Assembly: GCA_045631445.1 (NCBI GenBank)
Contig: JAZQUS010000019.1
Location: 1 to 21,534, forward strand
From: RGIG4608 sp045631445
Lineage (GTDB): Bacteria > Bacillota > Clostridia > Oscillospirales > CAG-272
Reading direction: 5' to 3'
DNA length: 21,534 nucleotides
Part shown: piece after piece, positions 1-7,409 of the stretch
Layout of the letters: each line of letters begins with the position of its first letter
Position numbering within the stretch: the first letter of the stretch is position 1
Program-made: the position numbers and the translations under genes
The notes under the pieces: generated by a model
Told to the model about the DNA's origin: nothing
The model's database searches: none
What the model saw: only the letters and a program-made list of their open reading frames with translations

Positions 1-449
<449 letters not shown>

Positions 450-664
450 TTTGTATTTAATCACCGATCTCTCAGTGTATTAATTCGAGCTTTATCTTAG
501 CTTCTTTTACTTTTGTTTGAGTAGTATTTCTCTTTCAGAATTTTTACGAGATTTTTCTTTCGCACTATTTTATTTAACTAACTTCCGTTAGTTCGCTTTG
601 TACTTCCTTCAATCTCTTGTTGTTCAATTTTCAATGATCAATGTGTTGCTTTTTGATTTACAAC
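450..664 (-). other. 16S rRNA operon leader
   Basis: This is the transcribed spacer between the rRNA promoter and mature 16S; the gap 450-797 holds no protein gene. It contains a perfect 7-bp hairpin (stems 576-582 and 587-593) that on the transcript closes on a GGAA tetraloop of the GNRA class. A 9-nt segment at 481-489 is complementary to 441-449, so the leader can pair with the very 5' end of 16S. Such transient leader/16S pairing is known in rRNA maturation; its role here is inferred. I did not find a convincing boxA antitermination element. Confidence 0.7.
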
Positions 665-670
665 GTTGAC

Positions 671-700
671 ATTATATCACAATCGATATCGCTTTGTCAA
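671..700 (-). promoter_or_regulatory. rRNA operon SigA promoter
   Basis: On the minus strand the -35 box is TTGACA (complement at 695-700) and the -10 box is TATAAT (complement at 671-676), separated by 18 bp. Both hexamers match the SigA consensus exactly, as expected for a strong rRNA promoter. Transcription would start near 664, about 215 nt upstream of mature 16S. Confidence 0.85.
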
Positions 701-740
701 GTACTTTTTCAAACTTTTTTCAACTTTTTTTGAAAAAATT

Positions 741-770
741 GAATATTTGTTAAAAACCACCAAAATACTA
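741..770 (+). promoter_or_regulatory. candidate forespore SigG-type promoter for the DUF421 operon
   Basis: GAATA (741-745) is followed after 18 bp by AATACTA (764-770). The SigG consensus is about GMATR, 17-18 bp, CATNHTA, so only the first -10 base deviates. No good SigA promoter is visible in the same interval. The downstream operon starts at 798 and sits near spoVA genes, which fits forespore expression. This is a pattern match without statistics. Confidence 0.45.
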
Positions 771-797
771 TCTTAAAGTTTACATTCGGAGGCAAAA

Positions 798-1475
798 ATG
801 ATTACAATTTTATGCAGAACCATCATAATATATATAACTCTTGTCATTACAATGCGTATATTGGGCAAAAGACAACTTGGAGAGTTAGAGGTTTCAGAAC
901 TAATAACCACCATTCTCCTATCCGAAATAGCAACAATGCCGATAGCAAATCAAGACATACCAATAAGCTACGCCATTATTCCTCTAATAACAATCGTGAT
1001 GTTTGAAGTGACTCTTTCTTTCATTTCAAGCCGCTCCCCCGCTCTAAAAAATCTATTATCCTCACCCCCGAGCACTTTGATATGTGACGGAAAAATAAAC
1101 CAATGCGAATTGAAAAAGAACAGAATATCACCAGAAGAATTAATAAGTGAGCTTCGCATCAACAATATAACCAACGTATCTCACGTTAAATATGCAATAC
1201 TCGAACAAAACGGAATGCTAAGTATCATTCCCAAAATCCAATTTCAGCAGCCAACGCTCAAGCAACTAAATTTACAAGAAAAAGAAGAAGGCATTGTTCA
1301 TATGATTATATCACAGGGCACTTGGAACGAATACAATCTCAAGCTACTAAGCAAAAGTAAGGTCGAATTTGAAAAGTATTTAAAAAAGAAAAATGTCAAT
1401 ATCAACGATATATTTCTAATGACTGTAGATGACAACAACAATATAGATTTGATTGTCAAGGAGAAAACCAAATGA
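798..1475 (+). CDS. DUF421 family membrane protein (YetF-like)
   Basis: 225-residue protein with two or three N-terminal membrane segments (about residues 1-20, 35-50 and 57-77), then the conserved soluble DUF421 domain. The family hallmarks RILGKRQLGELEVSELI (from residue 20) and the ICDGKIN region near residue 95 are present, followed by the SPEELISELR segment. A GGAGG site precedes the ATG by about 5 nt. It overlaps the DUF4363 gene by 4 nt (ATGA), so the two are translationally coupled; this pair is a recurrent Clostridia arrangement. In Bacillus, DUF421 proteins such as YetF are spore inner-membrane proteins. A role in the spore membrane is an inference supported by the SigG-like promoter and the neighbouring spoVA and ytvI genes. 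The molecular activity is unknown. Confidence 0.88.
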   Translation: MITILCRTIIIYITLVITMRILGKRQLGELEVSELITTILLSEIATMPIANQDIPISYAIIPLITIVMFEVTLSFISSRSPALKNLLSSPPSTLICDGKINQCELKKNRISPEELISELRINNITNVSHVKYAILEQNGMLSIIPKIQFQQPTLKQLNLQEKEEGIVHMIISQGTWNEYNLKLLSKSKVEFEKYLKKKNVNINDIFLMTVDDNNNIDLIVKEKTK

Positions 1476-1840
1476 AAGGATTTATTATAACAACCTGTAT
1501 TTTTGGGGGATTATTAATTTGCATTTTTCTCAACTTCAATTATGTAAACACAGCTCATAGCACTATGCACGAAATTGTAGACGAGCTTTCCGAGAAGCCG
1601 TGTCAAGAAAACAACATCATAATTTCAAAATTGCAAGAATATTGGGATAGCAAAAATACAATCTTAAGCATCTCTGTAAGTTTCAGGGAAATTGACGATT
1701 TAAGTGACGCAATCGATGCCCTGTCAGCCGCAAATAAGATTGGAGATACCACACAATTTTCCATATATAAACAATTAGTAGAAAACGCAATCGACGCAGT
1801 TATCCGTCTTGAGAAAATTTCAATAAAGAATATTTTATAA
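1472..1840 (+). CDS. DUF4363 family protein
   Basis: 122-residue protein with a single N-terminal membrane anchor (about residues 4-22), followed by a helical extracytoplasmic domain. Length, topology and its place directly behind a DUF421 gene fit DUF4363, a Clostridia family of unknown function. The start ATG overlaps the stop of the upstream gene in an ATGA, so translation is coupled. The tail ends in a hairpin terminator shared with the convergent gene. Function is not known; the coupling suggests it acts together with the DUF421 protein at the membrane, possibly in spores. Confidence 0.75.
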   Translation: MKGFIITTCIFGGLLICIFLNFNYVNTAHSTMHEIVDELSEKPCQENNIIISKLQEYWDSKNTILSISVSFREIDDLSDAIDALSAANKIGDTTQFSIYKQLVENAIDAVIRLEKISIKNIL

Positions 1841-1871
1841 GGGGACTTGAAATCAAGCCCCCTTTTCTTTT
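1839..1871. terminator. bidirectional terminator between convergent genes
   Basis: Stem 1839-1849 pairs with 1854-1864 with one A/C mismatch and a 4-nt loop, followed on the plus strand by a T-rich run. The stop codon of the minus-strand gene (1853-1855) lies inside the hairpin, so the two genes share one compact element. Confidence 0.7.
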
Positions 1872-2935
1872 CCCTTTGAAAACAAAATTAGTACAACTAT
1901 CGGCAAAAATATCATTCCAAAAATTCCAAACAATTTAAAACCCACATAAATAGTAATCAAAGTAACCAAAGGATGCACACCGAAATTACTTCCAAGAATT
2001 TTGGGTTCAATAACCTGACGCACTACCATAATAATCGATGTTAAAACCAGCATTCCAATCCCCGCAAAATACTCTTTCATAAAAAGCAGAACCATAGCCC
2101 ACGGAATCAATACTGCAGGTGTTCCGAAAACGGGCAAAAAATCAACGAATGCAATCAATATCGCAAGAACGAACGAATAATCGACTCCCAAAATCAAAAA
2201 TCCAACAAACAGCTCTGCAAACGTTATCAAAAACAGTATCAAATATGCTTTGAAATATCTTTTTAGTCCAAAAACAACCTTGCCCTTCAAAGTATCCAAA
2301 AATCTCCCCACGCTTTGAGGCAAAACGGAAGATACTCTCTCATTAACCACATCAATATCTACCGCAAAATAAAAGCACGCAATAACAGTAACCAAAGAAA
2401 CCAAAACAATATCCGGCAAAGTCATAACCACCCCTGCAGCAAAATCAGGCACTGCGGAGCTCAAAACTCCAATCAGCTTTTTCCAAACTCCCTCAATAAA
2501 GAGATTTATATTCTCCGTTATCTCCTTTACAAGCTCCGCATCCTGTAGCTTATTAATAATAGGAAGCTTTTGTCCTATGGAAAAGACGGAGTCAAACAAA
2601 TTTTTAAATTGCAAGGCTATTGCTTCTCCGTTATCAGTAAGATATTGCAACAAATTTTGCATTTCATAAAACAAACGGTTAACCACGATAAAAATCAAGC
2701 TTAATATCAAAATCAAAAGCACAAGCACCAATAAAAATGAGCATATCTTTCGTGGTAATTTAATTTTTGCACTCAATTTGTTAGCCCAAGGATAAATAAT
2801 ACTCGCAACACACCAAGCAATCAAAAAAGGCACCGTGTAGCCAAATAAATATTTAAAGAAAAGAAATCCAAGTATAGCAATAAATCCCCAACAAAAGAGC
2901 TTGAACGCAAGCTCGCGATAATTGATCTTATCCAT
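1853..2935 (-). CDS. ytvI: AI-2E family permease, YtvI-like sporulation membrane protein
   Basis: 360-residue polytopic membrane protein of the AI-2E transporter superfamily (PF01594). It has paired N-terminal membrane helices, a long amphipathic middle region and a C-terminal block of helices containing the family's GxxxGVHPLVTLI-type stretch. Length and topology match YtvI, a sporulation-induced member, and the divergent spoVAD neighbour supports this. Generic AI-2E permeases look similar, so the YtvI name is probable, not certain. I chose the ATG at 2935 because GGAGG lies 5 nt upstream; an in-frame ATG 13 codons earlier has no ribosome binding site. The substrate is unknown. Confidence 0.75.
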   Translation of the reverse strand: MDKINYRELAFKLFCWGFIAILGFLFFKYLFGYTVPFLIAWCVASIIYPWANKLSAKIKLPRKICSFLLVLVLLILILSLIFIVVNRLFYEMQNLLQYLTDNGEAIALQFKNLFDSVFSIGQKLPIINKLQDAELVKEITENINLFIEGVWKKLIGVLSSAVPDFAAGVVMTLPDIVLVSLVTVIACFYFAVDIDVVNERVSSVLPQSVGRFLDTLKGKVVFGLKRYFKAYLILFLITFAELFVGFLILGVDYSFVLAILIAFVDFLPVFGTPAVLIPWAMVLLFMKEYFAGIGMLVLTSIIMVVRQVIEPKILGSNFGVHPLVTLITIYVGFKLFGIFGMIFLPIVVLILFSKGKEKGA

Positions 2936-3034
2936 TTTTCCTCCAATGTATTTTGGTATATTATAGTTTTTCACATGTATATTTTTGCTCTTTTGCAGAA
3001 AAATAATACTAATATTTTATTTTTTGGAGTATAT

Positions 3035-4033
3035 ATGAAAAATCAAATTTTGAAAACAAATGCTCGCATTGTTTGTGGAGCATCAATAGTCGGTCGCAAG
3101 GAAAAGGAAGGTCCAATTGGAGAGTGCTTTGACATTTGCGATACGACTGATAAATTCAATCAAAAAACCTGGGAAAAAGCGGAGATTGAAATGCAAAAAC
3201 GCGCATTAACACTTGCCATTGAAAAATCGGGATTTAAAGAAAAAGACATCGATGCTATGTTTGCAGGTGACCTATTAAATCAATGCATCGGCTCGGCTTA
3301 TGGACTACTCGATTTTGATATTCCCTATTTCGGGCTTTACGGTGCTTGCTCCACCGCGGTTGAAGGATTGATGCTTTCTTCCCTCTTGATTTCGGGAGGT
3401 CATTTCAAACGATGTGCCTCAGTTGCTTCATCCCACTTTTGTTCCGCAGAGCAACAATATCGCACCCCTCTCGAATATGGCGGTCAACGTTCCCCAACAG
3501 CTCAATGGACGGTAACGGGTGCGGGCGCATTTATCACCGAAAGCGGAGAAATTAACCACGGGGTTTTCATCACCGAAGCGCTCCCGGGTATCGTTGTTGA
3601 CAAAGGTATAAACGATGCTTCGAATATGGGAGCGGCTATGGCGCCCGCCGCCCTAGATACCCTGCTCCGTTACTTCAAAGAAAGCAAAACTTCTCCCTCA
3701 GACTACGATGCTATCTACACAGGCGACCTCGGTCACGAGGGCAGTTCAATTTTAAGAGAGTTTATGTCAATCGAAGGTTACAATATGGGTGACGAATATT
3801 TCGATTGTGGCAATATCATCTTTGATAGATTAGCACAGGACGTACACTCGGGCGGTTCGGGTTGCGGATGCTCGGCAGTTGTTTTGGCATCATATATTTT
3901 GCCCAAACTAAAATCAGGCGAATTAAAAAATGCTCTGCTTATCGGCACAGGCGCGATGATGAGTCCGTCAAGCTTGAAGCAAGGGCTTTCCATTCCTGCG
4001 ATTGCCCATTTAATCAAACTCGAATACAAGTGA
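3035..4033 (+). CDS. spoVAD: stage V sporulation protein AD
   Basis: 332 residues, matching the usual ~338. The thiolase-like fold signatures are visible: FGLYGACSTAVEGL (substrate-binding loop with Cys), ASSHFCSAEQQYRTPLEYG, and SGGSGCGCSA near the C-terminus. SpoVAD is part of the SpoVA channel that loads dipicolinic acid (DPA) into the forespore and releases it on germination; SpoVAD binds DPA. The start at 3035 has TGGAG about 5 nt upstream; an upstream in-frame ATG at 2975 has no such site and would add 20 atypical residues. The stop is followed 7 nt later by spoVAE. The usual upstream partner spoVAC is not present here; the upstream gene is the divergent ytvI. Confidence 0.95.
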   Translation: MKNQILKTNARIVCGASIVGRKEKEGPIGECFDICDTTDKFNQKTWEKAEIEMQKRALTLAIEKSGFKEKDIDAMFAGDLLNQCIGSAYGLLDFDIPYFGLYGACSTAVEGLMLSSLLISGGHFKRCASVASSHFCSAEQQYRTPLEYGGQRSPTAQWTVTGAGAFITESGEINHGVFITEALPGIVVDKGINDASNMGAAMAPAALDTLLRYFKESKTSPSDYDAIYTGDLGHEGSSILREFMSIEGYNMGDEYFDCGNIIFDRLAQDVHSGGSGCGCSAVVLASYILPKLKSGELKNALLIGTGAMMSPSSLKQGLSIPAIAHLIKLEYK

Positions 4034-4040
4034 GGTAAAT

Positions 4041-4406
4041 ATGGATATTTTAAAATATATTTGGTCATTTTTGGCAGGCGGAATGCTATGTCTTATCGCG
4101 CAAATTCTGATTGACAAAACGCGCCTTACCCCTGCGCGAATTTTGGTTTCGTACGTAGTCGCGGGTGTTATACTCGGAGCAATCGGAATTTATGGACCGT
4201 TTGCAGAATTCGTGGGTGCGGGCGCAACAACGCCCCTCACAGGATTTGGCTACAACATCTCAAAGGGCGTGCGCGAAGCGGTTGACGAAAAAGGACTCCT
4301 CGGCGCACTCACAGGCGGACTCAAAGCCGCCGCAGGCGGCACTACCGCCGCCCTCTGCTTTGGATATATCGCCGCAATTTTTGCTAAAGGTCGGGGGCAA
4401 AAATAA
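4041..4406 (+). CDS. spoVAE: stage V sporulation protein AE (SpoVAEb type)
   Basis: 121-residue membrane protein with three to four hydrophobic segments and the SpoVAC/SpoVAE family motif region GAGATTPLTGFGYNISKG followed by the glycine/alanine-rich KGLLGALTGGLKAAAGGTTA stretch. SpoVAE is a membrane component of the SpoVA dipicolinate channel. The ribosome binding site GAGG overlaps the spoVAD stop codon and the intergenic gap is 7 nt, so the pair is translationally linked. Length and position after spoVAD favour SpoVAE over the longer (~150 aa) SpoVAC, although the two families are paralogous. Confidence 0.9.
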   Translation: MDILKYIWSFLAGGMLCLIAQILIDKTRLTPARILVSYVVAGVILGAIGIYGPFAEFVGAGATTPLTGFGYNISKGVREAVDEKGLLGALTGGLKAAAGGTTAALCFGYIAAIFAKGRGQK

Positions 4407-4438
4407 AAAAACAACCACGGCTCACACGAGTCGTGGTT
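4405..4438. terminator. terminator, stronger on the minus strand
   Basis: Stem 4413-4422 pairs with 4429-4438 (one G-T wobble, loop of 6). The longest T run is on the minus-strand side (the A-rich 4405-4412). It can end spoVAE transcripts, but its polarity fits better as the terminator of the gene remnant at 4453-4584. Confidence 0.6.
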
Positions 4439-4452
4439 ATCGTTATATAATT

Positions 4453-4584
4453 TTATCCAAATCCCATAAACTTCTTACCAACCATTTTGCCGTTATAATA
4501 AAGTCTAATGTTAAAAGAGCCCATTACTGCCTTCACAGATATTTTCAGCACAACGAACACCCACGCAAAATTAGGATTTATCTT
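4453..4584 (-). pseudogene. C-terminal remnant of an unidentified gene
   Basis: About 44 codons remain open on the minus strand, ending ...NGKMVGKKFMGFG and a TAA, and directly followed by a good minus-strand terminator. The upstream side is interrupted by a hairpin-rich repeat (4587-4679), whose sequence continues the open frame with low-complexity codons. A natural-looking coding tail with its own terminator but no start or ribosome binding site suggests a gene truncated by the repeat or by deletion. The family is not recognised. The rest of the 4407-4729 gap holds only the repeat and two terminators. Confidence 0.35.
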
Positions 4585-4586
4585 TG

Positions 4587-4679
4587 CCTTCCCATTGGGG
4601 GGAAGGGGGACCACTTTAGTGGTGGATGAGGGGAACGCCACTTAGCCAAAACAAATGGCTTTCTCCACCGCACCTCATC
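4587..4679. repeat. REP-like multi-hairpin intergenic element
   Basis: Successive inverted repeats are visible: CCTTCCC/GGGAAGG (4587-4606), CCAC-TTTA-GTGG (4611-4622), and an outer GATGAGG/CCTCATC pair (4625-4631 with 4673-4679) enclosing a small AGCCA/TGGCT hairpin. The order resembles the element at 9281-9325: a G/C-rich hairpin, then a short hairpin, then GAGGG. It looks like a member of the dispersed palindromic repeats common in gut Clostridia genomes. Confidence 0.6.
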
Positions 4680-4682
4680 TAT

Positions 4683-4712
4683 AAACACAAACGGGAGGCA
4701 AACCGCCTCCCG
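4683..4712 (-). terminator. terminator of the MATE gene
   Basis: Perfect 8-bp stem (CGGGAGGC at 4692-4699 with GCCTCCCG at 4705-4712), 5-nt loop, followed on the minus strand by a T-rich stretch. It lies 17 nt past the MATE stop codon. Confidence 0.75.
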
Positions 4713-4729
4713 CATAAAATCCGAATTAT

Positions 4730-6100
4730 TTATTTCAACTGATTAACCATCATCTTCTTTTCCCTCTTGTAGCAAACCGCGAAAGTGACAATCAAAGTTG
4801 TTGCTGTCACAAGCCAAGAAATCGGGAAAACTACATACAATGCCCTAACGTCATTAAACATCGGAAACACCGTATAAATCCAAGCAATTCTAAGCGCGCA
4901 CGAGCCGAGGAACGTGATTATAAGCGCATAGAGTGAATATCCAATCGAGCGCAAAAATCCCGAGCCAACGTCCATTATTCCGCAAAGAAAATATGGAAGC
5001 GCAACAAGTGCAAGTCTCTGCTTTGCATAAACCAAAATTTCGGGATCGGAGTTAAATATTCCAACAAGCGGCTTTGCAAAAACGTACACAAAAATACCAA
5101 GTGAAAGCCCAACCACCGTAGCCGCGCCAACCCCTGCAAAAACCACCTTCTTCACCCTATCAAACTTCTTCGCACCAAAGTTTTGCGAGCAGAAAGTAAG
5201 ACATGTATGATAGAACGAGTTAAGAATATTATAAATGTAACCGTCAACGTTCATCGCGGCAACGTTTGCATTTACAATAACAGGACCTAACGAATTATAT
5301 CCCGTCTGCAAAAGCATATTTGAAACTGAGAAAAGTGAGCCCTGAATACCTGCAGGCAAACCAACCTTAACAAGCTGCTTTAAAACCGAAAAATCAATGC
5401 TCAATTTCTTAAATTCAAGGCGGCATTCGTCCTGAAGTCTTGCAGTATGAATAATTACAAGAGTTGCAGAAATAAATTGAGCGGTAATAGTCGCAATAGC
5501 AACACCCTCAACCCCCATTCCGAAAACCAAAACGAAAATAAGGTTTAAAATGATATTAACAATTCCACCCGCCATCGAGAAAAGAAGCGGACGAACCGTA
5601 TCTCCGCGCGAACGAAGAATTCCGGCAAAAAAGTTATACATTATGTTCGCAATAGAACCGCAAAAGAATATCTTAACGTATTTGCTCGCGCCTTCCAAAA
5701 ACTCCTCAGGAGTGTTCATAGCGTGCAAAATCGGAACTGCAATAATATTACCAAGAATAGTAACTATCGCGCCAAGAATAATTGCAATGCAAAAAGAAGT
5801 ATGAACGATTTTACTTGCTTTTTCCTTGTTCCCCGCTCCCAAGCTTTGCGCCAAGGTTACTGCAACACCTGCGCCAAGACCAATAAAAACGCCAAGAATC
5901 ATATTGATAAGTGCACCGGTACAACCAACTGAACCAAGCGCATTTTTATCAGAACAGAAATTTCCGATAACGAACATATCCGCAGAGTTATAGAACAACT
6001 GCAAAATGTTAGTAAGCATAATCGGCAAAGCATATCTCAACATATTCGGCAAAATCGGACCGTCAATAATATGTATATCCTTTTTAGAAAATAGCGACAT
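4730..6100 (-). CDS. MATE family multidrug/toxin efflux transporter
   Basis: 456-residue protein with about 12 membrane helices and the MATE halves. It starts with the typical DGPILPNMLRYALPIMLTNILQLFYNSADMxVIG-type N-terminus, followed by SVGCTGALINMILGVFIGLGAG. The second half begins near VGLPAGIQGSLFSVSNMLLQ. MATE proteins export cationic drugs and metabolites in exchange for Na+ or H+; the substrate cannot be predicted here. AAGGAG lies 8-9 nt before the ATG. It has its own promoter (6128-6156) and terminator, so it is a monocistronic unit. Length is normal for the family. Confidence 0.93.
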   Translation of the reverse strand: MSLFSKKDIHIIDGPILPNMLRYALPIMLTNILQLFYNSADMFVIGNFCSDKNALGSVGCTGALINMILGVFIGLGAGVAVTLAQSLGAGNKEKASKIVHTSFCIAIILGAIVTILGNIIAVPILHAMNTPEEFLEGASKYVKIFFCGSIANIMYNFFAGILRSRGDTVRPLLFSMAGGIVNIILNLIFVLVFGMGVEGVAIATITAQFISATLVIIHTARLQDECRLEFKKLSIDFSVLKQLVKVGLPAGIQGSLFSVSNMLLQTGYNSLGPVIVNANVAAMNVDGYIYNILNSFYHTCLTFCSQNFGAKKFDRVKKVVFAGVGAATVVGLSLGIFVYVFAKPLVGIFNSDPEILVYAKQRLALVALPYFLCGIMDVGSGFLRSIGYSLYALIITFLGSCALRIAWIYTVFPMFNDVRALYVVFPISWLVTATTLIVTFAVCYKREKKMMVNQLK

Positions 6101-6127
6101 TTAATCATCTCCTTTTTGATTCGATAA

Positions 6128-6156
6128 ATTATATCACATCAAAATCAACTTTTCAA
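6128..6156 (-). promoter_or_regulatory. SigA promoter of the MATE gene
   Basis: Minus strand: -35 TTGAAA (complement 6151-6156), 17-bp spacer, -10 TATAAT (complement 6128-6133), about 28 nt upstream of the ATG. Confidence 0.75.
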
Positions 6157-6190
6157 GCACTTTGTAAAAGTTTTTAATAGTTTATTTTTT

Positions 6191-6221
6191 AACAAAAAAC
6201 AAGGGACGAAATCGTCCCTTG
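6191..6221 (-). terminator. terminator downstream of the zinc-ribbon gene
   Basis: Ten-base-pair hairpin CAAGGGACGA/TCGTCCCTTG (6200-6221), followed on the minus strand by six T residues. It ends the 6270-6587 transcript some 50 nt after its stop codon. Confidence 0.85.
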
Positions 6222-6269
6222 CCTTTTAGAAAACTTTTAGCAATTTATATATATTAATTAAAATCTATA

Positions 6270-6587
6270 TTAATCTCTGGGTTGTCTTCTCTTTGCGAAG
6301 CAAGCGCTGCAGTAAACAGGTCTGTCTTCGGATGGCTGGAAGGTTACCTTTGCCTCACCACCGCATTCAGAGCAAACTACTGTGAAATATTCACGGGGCT
6401 CTCTTTGTGCGTTCTTTTTAGCATCGCGGCATGCCTTGCAAGCCTTGGGCTTGTTCATAAAGCCTTTTTCTTTGTAGAATGCCTGTTCGCCTGCTGTGAA
6501 CACGAATTCGTTTCCACAATCCTTGCAAACAAGTGTCTCGTCCTGAAACTCAACTGTTTCTACAACTTTTTCTTCGTTTTCGTACAT
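6270..6587 (-). CDS. double zinc-ribbon protein
   Basis: 105-residue soluble, charged protein with two treble CxxC pairs: C21/C24 with C50/C53 in the first ribbon and C72/C75 with C93/C96 in the second. The layout fits the 'probable zinc-ribbon' (zf_Tbcl-type) small proteins widespread in Firmicutes, whose function is not established; nucleic-acid binding is plausible. I start it at the ATG at 6587 because GAGG lies 8 nt upstream; an in-frame GTG at 6602 lacks a site and overlaps that GAGG. It follows the sigma factor gene on the same strand with a 98-nt gap and no clear promoter between, so co-transcription with the sigma gene is likely. A terminator follows. Confidence 0.75.
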   Translation of the reverse strand: MYENEEKVVETVEFQDETLVCKDCGNEFVFTAGEQAFYKEKGFMNKPKACKACRDAKKNAQREPREYFTVVCSECGGEAKVTFQPSEDRPVYCSACFAKRRQPRD

Positions 6588-6621
6588 GGGTTTTGTCCTC
6601 ACTTTGATTGGATTTTTTTAT

Positions 6622-6678
6622 TGCCCCTAGCGGATTCTAACCGCCATCTCCCTTGCGGACGCTTTAATTAAGCTAAGT
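6622..6678 (-). other. tRNA-like remnant in the sigma/zinc-ribbon spacer
   Basis: On the minus strand, GCTT-AATTA-AAGC resembles a tRNA D-arm. It is followed by GGCGG-TTAGAAT-CCGCT, which resembles a T-arm with C56 replaced by A, and then a 7-nt AGGGGCA acceptor-like tail. Only 15 nt lie between the two arms, too few for an anticodon arm plus variable loop, and the 5' acceptor strand does not match. It is therefore not a functional tRNA as it stands. It may be a decayed tRNA copy or a chance resemblance. Confidence 0.25.
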
Positions 6679-6685
6679 GGGTATA

Positions 6686-7273
6686 TCAATCTGCTATTAG
6701 CAGAGTTTTCAACTTACGTCTGATTCTGAAAATAGCATTATCGATTGACTTTTCACTTGAGTTTAGTTTCTTGGCAATTTCCCTTGAGGATAAACCATTT
6801 ACATAGTATGCCCAAACCTCATTTTCATAACGAGAAAGAGTTTTTTCAATCTGTTCACCAAGCTCTCTTTCGCTCTCACGCATTTCAAAAAACTTGGAAA
6901 CCTCACCATCGGGATCAGTAATACTGTTAATCTCCTCATCTCCGACAAGTGATTCCTTGTGCTTCTTTGAAGCGGCACGCTTCAAAGAAATCATGCTATT
7001 CGTAACGCAAATTTTTGCATAAAGACCAAATTCAACATCACTCTGTTCCTTGTCAAAATTAATTATTGCGCGATAAAATGCAATAAGTTCTTCCTGACCA
7101 AGATCCTCAATGTCTTCCTTGGACATTTCTTCGGTAGTGTAAGCATTAAGAATTTTCTTAAGCAACGGATTATACATTTCAACAATTCTTGAGAAAGCAT
7201 CGGAGTCACCATCAATCACAAGATCGATCAATTTATACAATTCTTCATTCTTATTAATTGATTTTTCTCTCAT
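6686..7273 (-). CDS. sigma-70 family RNA polymerase sigma factor, SigH/Spo0H-like
   Basis: 195-residue sigma factor. Region 2 spans about residues 20-95 (DSDAFSRIVEMYNPLL, then EDLGQEELIAFYRAI, the core-binding and -10 part). Region 4 near the C-terminus has a helix-turn-helix, LSSREIAKKLNSSEKSIDNA, followed by basic RIRRKLK. The SIDNA-RIRRKL ending and the overall size (SigH is ~215 aa) resemble SigH, the early-sporulation and stationary-phase sigma of Bacillus. Given the sporulation genes nearby a SigH-type role is plausible, but other small Clostridia sigmas look alike. The start is uncertain: ATG at 7273 has GGAAGG four nt upstream, while a GTG at 7297 would add eight residues. It is preceded by a near-perfect SigA promoter. 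Confidence 0.8.
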   Translation of the reverse strand: MREKSINKNEELYKLIDLVIDGDSDAFSRIVEMYNPLLKKILNAYTTEEMSKEDIEDLGQEELIAFYRAIINFDKEQSDVEFGLYAKICVTNSMISLKRAASKKHKESLVGDEEINSITDPDGEVSKFFEMRESERELGEQIEKTLSRYENEVWAYYVNGLSSREIAKKLNSSEKSIDNAIFRIRRKLKTLLIAD

Positions 7274-7312
7274 TACGCCTTCCATATGCCAAAACACTAT
7301 CCTTACAATATC

Positions 7313-7340
7313 ATTATACTATATTTTTTTGAAATGTCAA
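7313..7340 (-). promoter_or_regulatory. SigA promoter of the sigma factor gene
   Basis: Minus strand: -35 TTGACA (complement 7335-7340), 16-bp spacer, -10 TATAAT (complement 7313-7318). Both hexamers are consensus; the spacer is one base shorter than optimal. Confidence 0.75.
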
Positions 7341-7409
7341 CAAAAATTTGTCGAATTTTATGATTTTTTTATATTTTTTTCACAAAAATTATTAAATTTT
7401 AACAAAAAA

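Noticed and set aside
2975..3011. SigG promoter for spoVAD
   Set aside because: An AATACTA -10-like sequence exists at 3005-3011, as at the DUF421 operon, but no acceptable -35 lies 17-18 bp upstream (GTATA is 23 bp away).
6622..6678. Functional tRNA gene
   Set aside because: Anticodon arm too short, acceptor strands do not pair, and the invariant T-loop C and D-loop GG are missing.
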